From NCBI RefSeq assembly GCF_000455345.1, contig NZ_HG315690.1, forward strand, positions 2,640,313 through 2,704,312: a DNA stretch of 64,000 nucleotides, read 5' to 3'. This stretch comes from Halopiger goleimassiliensis (lineage in GTDB: Archaea; Halobacteriota; Halobacteria; Halobacteriales; Natrialbaceae). Below the pieces are notes generated by a model. The model had not been told where the DNA came from. It saw nothing but the letters and a program-made list of their open reading frames with translations, and did no database searches. Of the stretch, positions 26,342 through 36,200 are shown piece after piece (the first letter of the stretch is position 1; the number at the start of each line of letters is the position of its first letter). The position numbers and the translations under genes were made by a program.

Positions 26342-28036
26342 TCACTCGTGGAGCCCTCCGATCGATTCGTAGAACGAGGAGGCAAGGGTGTCGGCCATGT
26401 CTTCCTCGCGGTCGATGCGGACGTCGAGGACGTAGGGGATGTCCGCGGCCGTCGCTTCCTCGAGCGCCGGAACGAGGTCAGCGGGATCGATCACGCGCCG
26501 GCCGACGGCACCGAACGCCTCGGCGACCGTCACGAAGTCGGTGTCGTGGAACTCGACGCCGGCGATCTCGCCCTCGTCCTGCATCTGGCGGACCATGCCG
26601 AGGCTGGTGTCGTTCAGGACGACGAACGTCGGCGCGACGCCGTACTCGACGGCGGTTTCGACGCTGTTCATCGTCATCGCGAAGCCCCCGTCGCCGGCGA
26701 CCGAGATCACGTCGTCGTCGGTCGTCAGCGCCGCGGCCACCGCGGCCGGCTGTGCCCACCCCATTCCGCCGACGCCGCCGCTGCCGAAGTAGGTCCGGAC
26801 CGCCGGCGTCTGGAGGTAGTACAGCAGCCAGAACCGGTTGTTCCCCGAGTCGGCGGTGACGATCGTCTCCGCGTCGACGACCGACTCGATCGCGTCGACC
26901 GCGCGCTGGGGCTTGATCGGCGTCGAGTCGGCGTCGCACTCGGGCGCGTCGAACCACTCGCGGGCCGCGGCGGCCCGCTCGAGCGCCCAGTCGTTCGCGG
27001 CCCCGCCGGCGTCGGAAAGCGCCGCGAGGCTCTCGGCTGCGTCGCCGATCAGGCCGACGTCCGCCGGGTAGACCCACCCGGCGTTGCGCGTATCGACGTC
27101 CGCGTGGACGATCGTCTGCTCGTCGGGCCGGATGAACGACGGGGCCTGCCAGTTGGTGTCCATCGGGTTCAGCCGACAGCCGACTACGAGCAGCGTATCG
27201 GCCTCGCTGACGACCCGGTTCGCTCCCTCGTGACCGAACGAGCCGATGACGCCGGCGGCACGCTCGTCGGTCTCCGGGAACGTCGACTTCCCGAGGTAGG
27301 AGGTAACGACGGCGCAGTCGTAGGCCTCGGCGACCGCCGCGAGTTCGTCGTACGCCCCCGCGGCGTGGACGCCGTTGCCCGCGATGATCACCGGTCGATC
27401 GGCCGCCTCGAGCGCGTCAGCGGCCGCGGCGACGTCCTCGTCGGTCGGCGCGGCGTCCCACGTCCGCGTCTGGGCGCGGGCGTCCCAGGCGGGTGGGGTC
27501 GGGTCCTCGGGGACGTCGGCCGTGATCGCGTTGCCGTCCAGGATCACCGCGGTGGGTCCGGGCCGGCCGGCAACGGCGTGCTTGAACGCCAACTGCGTCG
27601 ACCGCACCGTCTCGACGGGCGTGCGCGGGAACCACCACTCCTTCGCGACGCCGTCGAGGATGTCGGGCAGGCTGAGCCCGCCGTAGTCCCCGCGGGACTG
27701 CTGGTAGGGGGCCAGCGTCGAGTACTCGCCGCGCTCCGAGGCCTCGGTGAGCACGACCATCGGCGACGAGGACAGTCGCGCCTCCATCTGGCCGATCGAG
27801 CCCAGGCTACCGATCCACGGCCCCTGGCCGGTGAGCACGCCCGGCCGACCCGTCAGCCGACCGTACGTCTCGGCCATGACGCTGGCCTCGCGCTCGTCGC
27901 GCGGCCTGACGACGTCGACCTCGGAGTCGGGGAGGTGCTCGAACAGTTCGATGACCCGACCGCCCGGGTAGCCGAAGACGTACTCGACGCCCAACTGCTC
28001 GAGCGTCTCGACGAGCGCGGACGCGGTCGTCGTCAT
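26342..28036 (-). CDS. thiamine diphosphate-dependent enzyme, acetolactate synthase/decarboxylase-like
   Basis: 564 residues with the three domains of the POX/AHAS fold. The activating Glu lies in 'RPRDEREASVMAETYGRLTG', and the ThDP motif GDGGFAMTMNSVET ... VLNDTS is complete near residue 430. The HEQ of true acetolactate synthases is replaced by DER, and the enzyme sits beside EthD-like genes, so it is more likely a 2-oxoacid decarboxylase or sulfo-type enzyme than IlvB. It overlaps the EthD gene by four bases. Confidence 0.85.
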   Translation of the reverse strand: MTTTASALVETLEQLGVEYVFGYPGGRVIELFEHLPDSEVDVVRPRDEREASVMAETYGRLTGRPGVLTGQGPWIGSLGSIGQMEARLSSSPMVVLTEASERGEYSTLAPYQQSRGDYGGLSLPDILDGVAKEWWFPRTPVETVRSTQLAFKHAVAGRPGPTAVILDGNAITADVPEDPTPPAWDARAQTRTWDAAPTDEDVAAAADALEAADRPVIIAGNGVHAAGAYDELAAVAEAYDCAVVTSYLGKSTFPETDERAAGVIGSFGHEGANRVVSEADTLLVVGCRLNPMDTNWQAPSFIRPDEQTIVHADVDTRNAGWVYPADVGLIGDAAESLAALSDAGGAANDWALERAAAAREWFDAPECDADSTPIKPQRAVDAIESVVDAETIVTADSGNNRFWLLYYLQTPAVRTYFGSGGVGGMGWAQPAAVAAALTTDDDVISVAGDGGFAMTMNSVETAVEYGVAPTFVVLNDTSLGMVRQMQDEGEIAGVEFHDTDFVTVAEAFGAVGRRVIDPADLVPALEEATAADIPYVLDVRIDREEDMADTLASSFYESIGGLHE

Positions 28037-28356
28037 TCGTCCGCGTCGACGTGAACCGTTTCTTCGACGATCAGGCGCGGCCCCGCGCCCACGTCGACGA
28101 ACTCCGCGGCGTCGGTCTGGACCTCCTGCCCGACGTCGGAGGCGAACGCTTCCTGCAGCGCCTCGGGACTCTCGAAGGTGAGTTCGAGGACGCCGTCGTA
28201 CTCGGTCTCCTCGGGGGAGACGGGGACGGAAGTGCTGTACCGCGTTAGTCCAGGGAGTTCGCGGGCGATCTCCGCGTGCTCGCCCTGCCAGCGTTCGACG
28301 AACTCGTCGTGACTGTACTCGTCGCTCCGGACGAGGAACTCGACCAGTTTTGTCAT
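28033..28356 (-). CDS. EthD-family protein
   Basis: A 107-residue dimeric alpha/beta-barrel protein. It begins MTKLVEFLVRSDEYSHDEFV-ERWQGEHAEIAREL, the EthD pattern (F-x-x-x-W-x-x-x-H). EthD proteins accompany catabolic P450 or ring-modifying enzymes, though their activity is poorly defined. It is the first gene of the EthD-ThDP enzyme pair. The plus-strand gene at 29122 is a tandem version of the same fold. Confidence 0.8.
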   Translation of the reverse strand: MTKLVEFLVRSDEYSHDEFVERWQGEHAEIARELPGLTRYSTSVPVSPEETEYDGVLELTFESPEALQEAFASDVGQEVQTDAAEFVDVGAGPRLIVEETVHVDADE

Positions 28357-28541
28357 GCACGTACACTGTTGCGTGCCGGCGACTTTGTTCTAACGGTGCG
28401 GTGTGTCCACGTTCCGCACGGCACGCATCGCGGCCGCCGGGCACGCGTCCCCGAACCGCTCGTCGCCGTCGCGTCGCCGGGCGCGCTCGAAACCCGGACC
28501 GTCCGGAACACCTATGTAGGTTGCTATGATCCCACACGGGC

Positions 28542-29018
28542 ATGGAGGAGAACCGCGAGCTGCCAGCGACGCGCGTCGACCACGTCGGGATCGCCGTCGA
28601 GTCTATCGAATCCGCCGAAGCGCTGCTGTTCGCGCTCGGCTGCGAGAAGATCCACGAGGAAGCCAGCGAGTACGGATCGTTCACCTGGGCGACGTACGTG
28701 CTCGGCGGTGCTTCCCGGCTCGAACTGATCGCCCCCGAAGACGGGTCCGAGTCGTTCCTGACCGAGTACCTCGAGCGCGAGGGGCCGGGCCTCCACCACG
28801 TCACGCTGGAAGTGAGCGACCTCGAGCGCGCCGTCGAGGTGCTCGAGGCCGACGACGTCCCCGTCGCGGAGCGTGCCGAGTTCGATCACTGGGGTGAGGC
28901 GTTCGTCCCCCCGTCGAACCCGACCGGGGCGCTGTTCCAGCTGATGGAGTACTACGACGGGTACGCGGAGCATCGCGAGGCCGGTCGGCGGCTGTTCGTC
29001 GACGGAGAGCGGCTCTGA
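28542..29018 (+). CDS. VOC-family protein, methylmalonyl-CoA epimerase-like
   Basis: 158 residues with two beta-alpha-beta-beta-beta units: 'RVDHVGIAVESIESAEALLF' and 'GPGLHHVTLEVSDLERAVEV'. Metal-ligand positions H (VDHV), E (SRLELI), H (HHVTLE) and E (QLMEYY) match methylmalonyl-CoA epimerase. True epimerase genes usually sit near mutase genes, and none is here, so a related CoA isomerase or dioxygenase-type role is possible. Confidence 0.82.
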   Translation: MEENRELPATRVDHVGIAVESIESAEALLFALGCEKIHEEASEYGSFTWATYVLGGASRLELIAPEDGSESFLTEYLEREGPGLHHVTLEVSDLERAVEVLEADDVPVAERAEFDHWGEAFVPPSNPTGALFQLMEYYDGYAEHREAGRRLFVDGERL

Positions 29019-29121
29019 GGTCGAGCTACGTCGGTTATCGATGGGGAGCGGCGGGAGCAACTCCGTGCGAACTGCTCGCAGACCTCATCATTTATTGTAC
29101 CGTGCGGAAAACGAACGGGTG

Positions 29122-29838
29122 ATGTACAAGCACGTCGCCCTCCTGGTCCGACAGGACGGCATGTCCCACGCGGAGTTCGTCGACTACTGGCAGACCGAGC
29201 ACACCCCCATCGCCCGCGATATCGAGGGGGTCGTCCGCTACCAGCAGGTCCTGCCGACCGACCCGGACCACGCGGAGTTCGACGGCCTGGCGGAGCTGTA
29301 CTTCGAGGATCTCGAGGCCCTCCACGACGCGCTGGGCAGCCCCGGCTCCCGGGACTACGACCCGACGAAGGAGGTCGCGGCCGAGGCCCGCGAGGACGTC
29401 GACAACTTCCTGGCGATCGAGGAGCGACCGCGCTTTATCGGCGAGGAGGTAGTCCAGAAGGACGAGGTCGACGGCGACACGAACGGCCTGTACAAGCACT
29501 CGGCGTTTCTCGTCCGCCAGGAGGGGATGTCCCACGAGGAGTTCGTCGACTACTGGCAGACCAACCACACCCCGATCGCCAGGGAGATCGAGGGCGTCGT
29601 GAAGTACAACACGATCCTGCCGACCGATCCCGAGAACGCGGAGTTCGACGGCGTCGCCGAACTCTACTTCGAGGACGTAGAGAAGCTGTACGACGCGCTG
29701 GGCAGCGAGGGATCGCGGGACTACGCCCCCGACAAGGGGAAGGCCAGGGAGGCCCGCGAGGACGTCGACAACTTCCTGGCGATCGACGAGCGGCCCCGAT
29801 TCATCGGCCGCGAACGGGTCGTCACGAACGAGCGCTGA
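29122..29838 (+). CDS. tandem-duplicated EthD-family protein
   Basis: 238 residues made of two EthD domains, ~1-116 and ~123-238. Each has 'HxALLVRQxGMSHxEFVDYW' and 'FLAIxERPRFIG'. The DNA repeats with a 366-bp (122-codon) period, and long stretches are almost identical (compare from 29161 and from 29527). The fusion may form a pseudo-dimer, since single EthD domains dimerise. The ATG at 29122 is chosen because the upstream extension is not family-like. Confidence 0.82.
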   Translation: MYKHVALLVRQDGMSHAEFVDYWQTEHTPIARDIEGVVRYQQVLPTDPDHAEFDGLAELYFEDLEALHDALGSPGSRDYDPTKEVAAEAREDVDNFLAIEERPRFIGEEVVQKDEVDGDTNGLYKHSAFLVRQEGMSHEEFVDYWQTNHTPIAREIEGVVKYNTILPTDPENAEFDGVAELYFEDVEKLYDALGSEGSRDYAPDKGKAREAREDVDNFLAIDERPRFIGRERVVTNER

Positions 29839-29843
29839 TCGCC

Positions 29844-30449
29844 ATGTCCGACACCGACTCCGACGTCGACTTCGAGCGCCAGGTCCGCGACGCCTTCCCC
29901 GAACTCGAACGGATCGAGGACGACGACCTGCGCGAGCGCGTCGTCGAGGCCTGGGTACTGGGCCTGGAGCGAGGAGGATGGCGGGACGTCGAGGACGTCC
30001 CCTACGCCTGGAACATCCACGAGGTGACGAACGTCGAGCACGTCCGCGGCGTCACCCGCATCGCCGTCGAGTCAGCCCGCGAACAGCGGGAGTTCCACGG
30101 GGCCGATCCGGACGTCGACGCGATCGTCGCGGCCTGTCTCCTCCACGACGTCGGGAAGTGCTACGAGTATCCGGAGTTCGTGGACGACGAACTGCTCGCC
30201 GATCCCGACCCGCGGTACGTCAGCGAGGAGATTCCCCACTCCATCTCGGGGTACGCGCTGGCCCACGAGGTCGGCTGTCCGCTTGCCGTCCAGCGTGCGA
30301 TCCCACACTTCCTGGGCGAAGTGCCGACGCGAACGCTGGAAGCCGAACTCGTCAAGAGCGCCAACTCGGCGTCGTCGAACGCCATCACGCAAGCGACGAT
30401 GGGGATCACGCTCCAGGAGTGGGTCGAGGAGTACTCCCAGACGTCGTAG
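29844..30449 (+). CDS. HD-domain phosphohydrolase
   Basis: 201 residues. HD motif 'AACLLHDVGKCYEYPEF' near the middle, with an earlier His in 'NIHEVTNVEHVRGVTRIA' and a later 'GYALAHEVG ... IPHFLGE'. It starts five bases after the tandem EthD gene, so they are co-transcribed. HD enzymes hydrolyse phosphate esters or nucleotides; the partner function here is unknown. Confidence 0.82.
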   Translation: MSDTDSDVDFERQVRDAFPELERIEDDDLRERVVEAWVLGLERGGWRDVEDVPYAWNIHEVTNVEHVRGVTRIAVESAREQREFHGADPDVDAIVAACLLHDVGKCYEYPEFVDDELLADPDPRYVSEEIPHSISGYALAHEVGCPLAVQRAIPHFLGEVPTRTLEAELVKSANSASSNAITQATMGITLQEWVEEYSQTS

Positions 30450-30655
30450 GACGAGGAACCATCCTCCGGATCAACGCCGAACTACCGCGGACGGTCGACC
30501 ACATTCCAGTCCCGCAGGAGCCACGAAAAGGAGCGAACGCAGTCCGTTTCGGGACGGTGAAACGGCGGCGACGACTCGAGTGACGGTTCACGTCGTTCGA
30601 GTCATGGAAACGAATCGCGAAACCGTTCGAATAGCGGAAACAAGTTTTTTGTCAA

Positions 30656-30676
30656 TGCACAATGAGCAGTTGCACA
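30656..30676 (+). promoter_or_regulatory. repeated TGCACA half-sites before IclR gene
   Basis: TGCACA occurs twice in direct orientation 15 bp apart, just before and overlapping the 30676 ATG and after a T6 run. An autoregulatory site for the IclR protein would fit this position. Confidence 0.3.
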
Positions 30677-31443
30677 TGGCAACCGACGCGCGTCACCGGC
30701 CCGTCGAAACCGTCGAGACGGCATTCGACATCGTCGACGTCGTCAAACGCTCCGAGGGAGTCGGTATCACTGCGATCGCCGACGAACTCGACCTCGCGAA
30801 GAGTACGGTCCACCGGCACGTGAAGACGCTCGAGTCCCGTGGGCTCCTCGTACAGGAGGGGGACGGCTACAGACTCAGCGCGTGGTTTCTCGACTACGGC
30901 GGTCACGTCCGCAAGCAGCATCGCCTGTACGACGTCGCCAAGCCGAAAGTCGAGGAACTCGCCGCCGAGACCGACGAGAAAGTCTGGTGCGTGATCGAGG
31001 AACACGGCGTCGGCGTTCACGTCTACGGTGCCGAAGGTCGACACTCCGTCAAGACGCACGCTCGAGTCGGGCAGCGCACCCACCTCCACCAGTTCGCCGC
31101 CGGGAAAGCGATCCTCGCCCACCTCCCCGACGAGCGGATCGAACGGATCCTCGAGGAGTACGGCCTGTCCGCCCAGACGGACAAGACGATCACCGATCGA
31201 ACGGCCCTCCGGGAGGAACTCGAGACGATCCGCGAGCGCGGCTACGCGTTCAACCGCGAGGAGTCGGTGATCGGCGTTCACGCCGTCGGGGCCCCGGTCA
31301 GGGACGAGTCGGGCACCGCCATCGGCGCGATCAGCGTCGCCGGTCCCGCCAACCGCCTTCACGGCGAGTTGATGACCGACGAACTGCCGGCCCTCCTCCT
31401 CGGGGCCACCAACGAAGTGGAGATCAACCTCGCCCACTCGTAG
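30676..31443 (+). CDS. IclR-family transcriptional regulator
   Basis: 255 residues. The N-terminal winged HTH reads 'GVGITAIADELDLAKSTVHRHVKTLESRGLLVQEGDGY'. The effector domain has 'HQFAAGKAILAHLP' and 'GAPVRDESGTAIGAISVAGP', both IclR hallmarks. IclR proteins often control aromatic or glyoxylate catabolism. It lies between the EthD-HD genes and the amidohydrolase and probably regulates one or both. An alternative ATG at 30655 would add seven residues. Confidence 0.88.
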   Translation: MATDARHRPVETVETAFDIVDVVKRSEGVGITAIADELDLAKSTVHRHVKTLESRGLLVQEGDGYRLSAWFLDYGGHVRKQHRLYDVAKPKVEELAAETDEKVWCVIEEHGVGVHVYGAEGRHSVKTHARVGQRTHLHQFAAGKAILAHLPDERIERILEEYGLSAQTDKTITDRTALREELETIRERGYAFNREESVIGVHAVGAPVRDESGTAIGAISVAGPANRLHGELMTDELPALLLGATNEVEINLAHS

Positions 31444-31769
31444 CCCGGACGTCTCGAAGCGTCTCGGACGGTCCGCGACGCGACTGCGGTACCTGCTGTT
31501 CGTATTACTCGAACGCCATCTGTGGTTCGGCCACGAGTTGATTACAATAGTACGGCTGTAAATAACACAGCAGTACGCCGCTCGTTACATCCATACGGGT
31601 GTAATGTACAGCGGTGACCCCCCGGCCATGCGTCGTAGGCGTCGGCTATCGGACAGAGCGTTTCCATAACTCGAACGCGATCGCAGGTCGCTGATCCGCA
31701 AAGGTGCCGTGGAGCCGTTTGTTCGGCTGAGAGGCAGTTGGACGGGACCACAACCGACGAGACGACGCG
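31444..31769. other. intergenic, no gene seen
   Basis: Between the convergent iclR and amidohydrolase genes. It contains a 7-of-8 bp hairpin (TTACATCC / GGGTGTAA, 31585-31604) that could end transcription, and nothing else I can support. Confidence 0.5.
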
Positions 31770-32639
31770 TTAGAGCTCCAGGAAGGACTCGGCGTTCTCC
31801 CAGAGGATCTTCCGCTGGATCTCCTCGTCGAAGTCGAGTTCGGCGAACTGCTCGAGCCACGGTCCCGGCTCGAGCATCGGGTAATCGGTGCCGAACATGA
31901 CCTTGTCCGAGAGCAGCGTTTTCGCGTAGTGGAGTACCTGCTCGTCGATGTATCGGGGCATCCAGCCGGAGAGGTCCATGTAGACGTTGCCCTTCTGCTG
32001 GCAGATCGCGAGCTGTTCTTTCTCCCAGGGGTAAGCGGGGTGGGCGATGAGGATCTGGAGGTCGGGATGGGCGGCGGCGACGTCGTCGATCAGCATCGGA
32101 TTCCCGTACTTGATCTGTAGCCCGCGACCGCCCGGTGAGCAGGCACCCAGGGTGGAGTTCCCGCCGTGGAAGACGACCGGCACGCCGAGGTCTTCGATCG
32201 TGTCCCAGAGCTGCTCGTGCTCGGGATCGGACGGATCGAACCCCTGGGCGATCTGCTGGAACTTGAACCCGGAGAGATCGAGGTCCTCGACGCAGCGGAT
32301 CGCCTCCTCGACGCAGTCGTCTTTGAGCGGATCGACGGAACCGAATCCGACGAAGAAGTCGGCGTACTCGTCGCGAACCTCGGCCACGTAGTCGTTCGGA
32401 ACGGGCGGGTTCCCGGTGTTCGTCTCCGCGTCCCAGCCGAGCAGGACGGCGCGACCGACGCCCGCCTCGCGATACTCGGCGATCATGTTCTCGTACGTGT
32501 CCGTCTCGAGGTCGGCACCGAACCGGTCGGCGGCGTCTCGCATCATCTGGCCGCCGGCGTCGTGGAGGAACTCGCTGGTCGGCTGGTGGGCGTGCGTATC
32601 GATCGCTCGCGGCTCGTCGAGTACCGTAGGCGAACCCAT
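31770..32639 (-). CDS. amidohydrolase-2 family metal-dependent hydrolase/decarboxylase
   Basis: 289 residues, a TIM barrel with the H-x-H metal motif 'AIDTHAHQPT' at the start and 'MFGTDYPMLEPGPWL' near the end. This group (PF04909) includes ACMS decarboxylase and related enzymes of aromatic ring breakdown. Placement next to the IclR gene suits a catabolic role. The exact reaction is unknown. Confidence 0.85.
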   Translation of the reverse strand: MGSPTVLDEPRAIDTHAHQPTSEFLHDAGGQMMRDAADRFGADLETDTYENMIAEYREAGVGRAVLLGWDAETNTGNPPVPNDYVAEVRDEYADFFVGFGSVDPLKDDCVEEAIRCVEDLDLSGFKFQQIAQGFDPSDPEHEQLWDTIEDLGVPVVFHGGNSTLGACSPGGRGLQIKYGNPMLIDDVAAAHPDLQILIAHPAYPWEKEQLAICQQKGNVYMDLSGWMPRYIDEQVLHYAKTLLSDKVMFGTDYPMLEPGPWLEQFAELDFDEEIQRKILWENAESFLEL

Positions 32640-32663
32640 ACGACGGTCAACGTGGTACCGCTA

Positions 32664-32674
32664 CATGTATTTTT
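32664..32674 (-). promoter_or_regulatory. TATA box for amidohydrolase gene
   Basis: The minus strand reads AAAAATACATG, 25-35 bases before the ATG at 32639, suiting a leaderless transcript. Confidence 0.5.
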
Positions 32675-32772
32675 GTCCGGCTAGTGACTCGTCTCGTTCG
32701 TTCCGGGACGACGGTTCCGGCCACCCGACCAACGACCAATACAATTCCATACATATCTTCACAAGAACCAGA

Positions 32773-33018
32773 TTAAATATCATTCCGTTCGCGGAGATAG
32801 ACTCCGACACAGGATCGGTCGATTACTATTTCGAACAGCCATATTCCAGAATTCGTAATTTCGTCGTCTGCATTTCGATAGAATCCAACCGCCGTGATTT
32901 GACCCGATGTGCTTCGTTCGCGCCGCCATAATCGCGTTTTCGTCTCTCCCCCGTCGACATCCACGATTAGTAACTCAGCATAAGTAAGTATCCGCTCATG
33001 ATCCCCGGTGGATACCAC
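32773..33018 (-). CDS. possible 81-residue hypothetical protein in AT-rich DNA
   Basis: An open frame from a GTG, with a moderately acidic product (VDVDGGETKTRLWRRER...). DNA around it is AT-rich compared with neighbours. No motif is recognised, and it may be a decayed or foreign gene, or not coding at all. Confidence 0.2.
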   Translation of the reverse strand: MVSTGDHERILTYAELLIVDVDGGETKTRLWRRERSTSGQITAVGFYRNADDEITNSGIWLFEIVIDRSCVGVYLRERNDI

Positions 33019-33202
33019 GGTGTTCTCCGATCCGAAATCGAGAAGATAATGATCAAATATACCTCATTGACTGTATACTGATATTACTCGCCATGTCGTC
33101 GGCTCGAGAGTCCCCTCGACGACCGCAACCGACGGAGAACGCTACCGCTCGAACAGGGGTTCCACGGGAAGTTCCGACCAGTAGCTAGTCCCTCCGCCTC
33201 CG

Positions 33203-36200
33203 TCAGTCCACGGGTTCAGACGAGAGGCCGCGCAGCGACTCCTCGCCGATCTCCTCTAAGACGTGGTCGTGGAACGATTGCAACGCGGCGCTCTCGTCCT
33301 CGGCGAGGACGACGTCGCTGGCCGACAGCGTCGCGAGGCCGAACGCTCGCGGCGTCGGCGAGTCCAGCAGGTGGCGCTCGACGTCGATCTCACCCTCGGA
33401 GATGGCCTCGACGGCGGCCTCGATCTCGGCGACGTTGAGTTTGTCCTCTAATATCTCGCGGTAGGTCTCCTCGATCACCGCGAAGTCCTCGAGATCCTCG
33501 GCGAAGCCCAGCAGCATCTCGCTCGAGACTTGCTGCTCGCTGGCCGACTTCTCGTAGCCCTTGTAGCGTTTGAGGATCATCAGCGACCGGGTGGCGTTGA
33601 TCCGGAAGTACCGCTGGAGCAGGTCGGTGCCCGAGAGCGCCGCACGGAGGTCCTCGCGCACCTCGTCCGGGTCGAGGTCGTCGATGATCCCCTCGATGTC
33701 GACCTTCCGGTTCAGGGGCATCGTGAGCACGACGCCGTTGTCCGCGACCGCGACGCGGACGTTGGCGGTCGCCTCCCGGGCGCACCGGTACGCCAGGAGC
33801 CGGGAGAAGCCGTCGTTGAACTTCCGGCCGTAGGTGGAGTGGACGTAGTAGTGGCGTTCGTACTCCTCGCGGTCGCGGACGACCTCGATCGAGAGGCGGT
33901 CGTCGGTGCTGACGCTCTCGGCTCCCGCGTACCGGAGCTGATAGTCGAACAGCCGAGCGATCGCCCGCACGCTGTCGTCGTCGAGGGGGAACTCGCGGAG
34001 CCAGGCCCGTACCCGCGGCGGGCCACCCTCGTCGTAATGCTCGAGCAACTCGCCCTGGAACGCGAGGATCTCGCGGCCGAGATCGTAGGAGAGCGGCAGG
34101 CGTTCGGAGTACCAGGAGGGGACGGTCGGTCGGGCGCTCGTGCGATCGACGTAGACCTTCGAGCCCCGGCGATAGCGGTACTCGAAGTGGTCGCCCCCGA
34201 GGACGAAGACGTCGCCTTTCTCGAGGGTGTCGAGGTAGTCCTCGTCGAGTTGGCCGACCCACTCGTCGCCCGCACGGGTGTAGACGTCGCAGGTGAACGA
34301 ATCCGGAATCGTGCCGATGTTGGTCATGTAGATAACCCGGGCGAGGCGGCCCCGCTTGCCGATCAGCGACTCGCCCACGGGGTACTCCTCGTAGTGGTGC
34401 TGGCCGCTGGGCGGGTCGTTCTCGTCGCGCCAGATCTTCGCGTAGACGTTGCGGTCCTCCAGGCCGGCGTAGTCGGCGGTGAGGTAGCGACAGAGCGACG
34501 CCCACTCCTCGTCGCCGTAGTCGCGGTAGGGGTAGGCCCGCCGGAGGGTGGCGAGGACGTCTTCTTCGGGCCGGACCTCCGCGATCGCCATCCCGTAGAC
34601 GTGCTGGGCGGCGACGTCCTGGGCGTTCTCCGGGATCGAGACGGAGTCGACGAACCCCTCCTCGGCCTTCTTCAGCATGACGGCGCACTCGAGCAGTTCG
34701 TCACGGTCGAGCGCGATCACCCGGCCGGTGACGGTCTGGCCGACGCGGTGGCCCGCGCGACCGATCCGCTGGAGCAGGGCGGCGACAGACTTGGGCGAAC
34801 CGACCTGCACCACGAGGTCGACGTGTGGCATGTCGATGCCCAGCTCGAGGCTGGTCGAGGAGGTGACCACGTCGAGGCTTCCCTCCTTGAGCCGCTCTTC
34901 GATGTCGTGGCGGACGTCCTTCGAGAGGCTGCCGTGGTGACAGCCCGAGTTTGTCTCGTCGTAGGCGTCGAACCGCTCGCGGAGGTTGTGCAGGACGCGT
35001 TCGGCACCCGACCGGGTGTTGGTGAACACGAGCGTGTTCGTGTGCTCCTGGACGTGCTCGTGGAGCATCCGGTAGAACCGCTCCTGAACGATCTCGCGGG
35101 GCGTGTTGATCAGGTCGTCGGTCGGACACTCGAGTTCCATGTCGAACTCGCGGGCGAAGCGGGCGTCCACGATGTCATACTCTCTCGACTCTCCCCCGGG
35201 TTCCTCCTGGCCGACCAGAAACTCGGCCACCTGCGACAGCGGCTCGATCGTCGCCGAACAGCCGATCCGCGTAACGTCGTGATCGACCATCGACTCGAGG
35301 CGCTCTAAGCTCACCGACAGGTGAGTTCCGCGCTTGCCCGACGCCAGCGAGTGGATCTCGTCGACGATGACGTACTCGACGGTCCGCAGTTTCTCGCGGA
35401 ACTTCGGCGAATTGAGGAGGATCGCGAGCGTCTCTGGCGTCGTGTTGAGGATGTGGGGCGTCTCCTCGAGCATCTTCTGCCGGTCGCTCGAGGAGGTGTC
35501 GCCGTGGCGGATCGCGTGGCGGATCTCGCCCATCTCCTGGTCGTCGCGCTCCTCCACGATGGATTCGATCCCCTCGAGGGGGACCTCGAGGTTCCGGTGG
35601 ATGTCGTTCGCGAGCGACTTCAGCGGCGAGACGTACAGGCAGTAGACGGAGTTCTCGAGGCCGCCAGCGCGCTCGCGGTCACGTCTGTAGAGTTCGTCGA
35701 TGATAGACGTGAAAGATGCGAGCGTGTTGTGAAGGTACAATCCGCCGCGACCGCCGACGAAGTTGTGCGTATCCGGAACGCTGAGATCGACAATCTGACC
35801 GCTGTAGTGGGACGGCTCGTTCGATTCGACAGTTACCCAAGCGATGTTTCGGCTGCGGATATCGTCGATCTTCGCGGCGAGTTCTCGCGTCGTCTCGTCG
35901 GACGGCAGCGACTGGAGTTTCGTAGATAGCTTGTCCAGCGCCCGTTCCGTGAGATATCCGCTTCGTCTGGCCACTTCGTAGATGTTGCCCAGTTCAGCAT
36001 TGAATTCTCGATCGTTCTCGAAGTACGCCGATAGCGCACGAACGTCCCGATAGTCGAACGCGTGCCGTCCGATGTGGTTTCCGTTACTCTGTCCAGAAGC
36101 GTGCGCCTTCAATTCGTCGACGTTTGGATGGACGATCGAGCACTCCGACAGAAGTTTCGATAGGTTCTCGATTCCTCGAATGGTGAGTGAATGATACGCT

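Larger units (their letters stand above)
32640..33202. other. AT-rich intergenic region
   Basis: A 560-bp low-GC stretch between the amidohydrolase and helicase genes. Apart from the amidohydrolase promoter and a doubtful ORF (32773-33018) I see no gene, tRNA or insertion-sequence end. It may be a remnant of acquired DNA. Confidence 0.45.

Noticed and set aside
26228..28054. 608-codon plus-strand frame opposite the ThDP enzyme
   Set aside because: No motif, composition is a reverse-complement artefact; the minus strand shows complete ThDP motifs.
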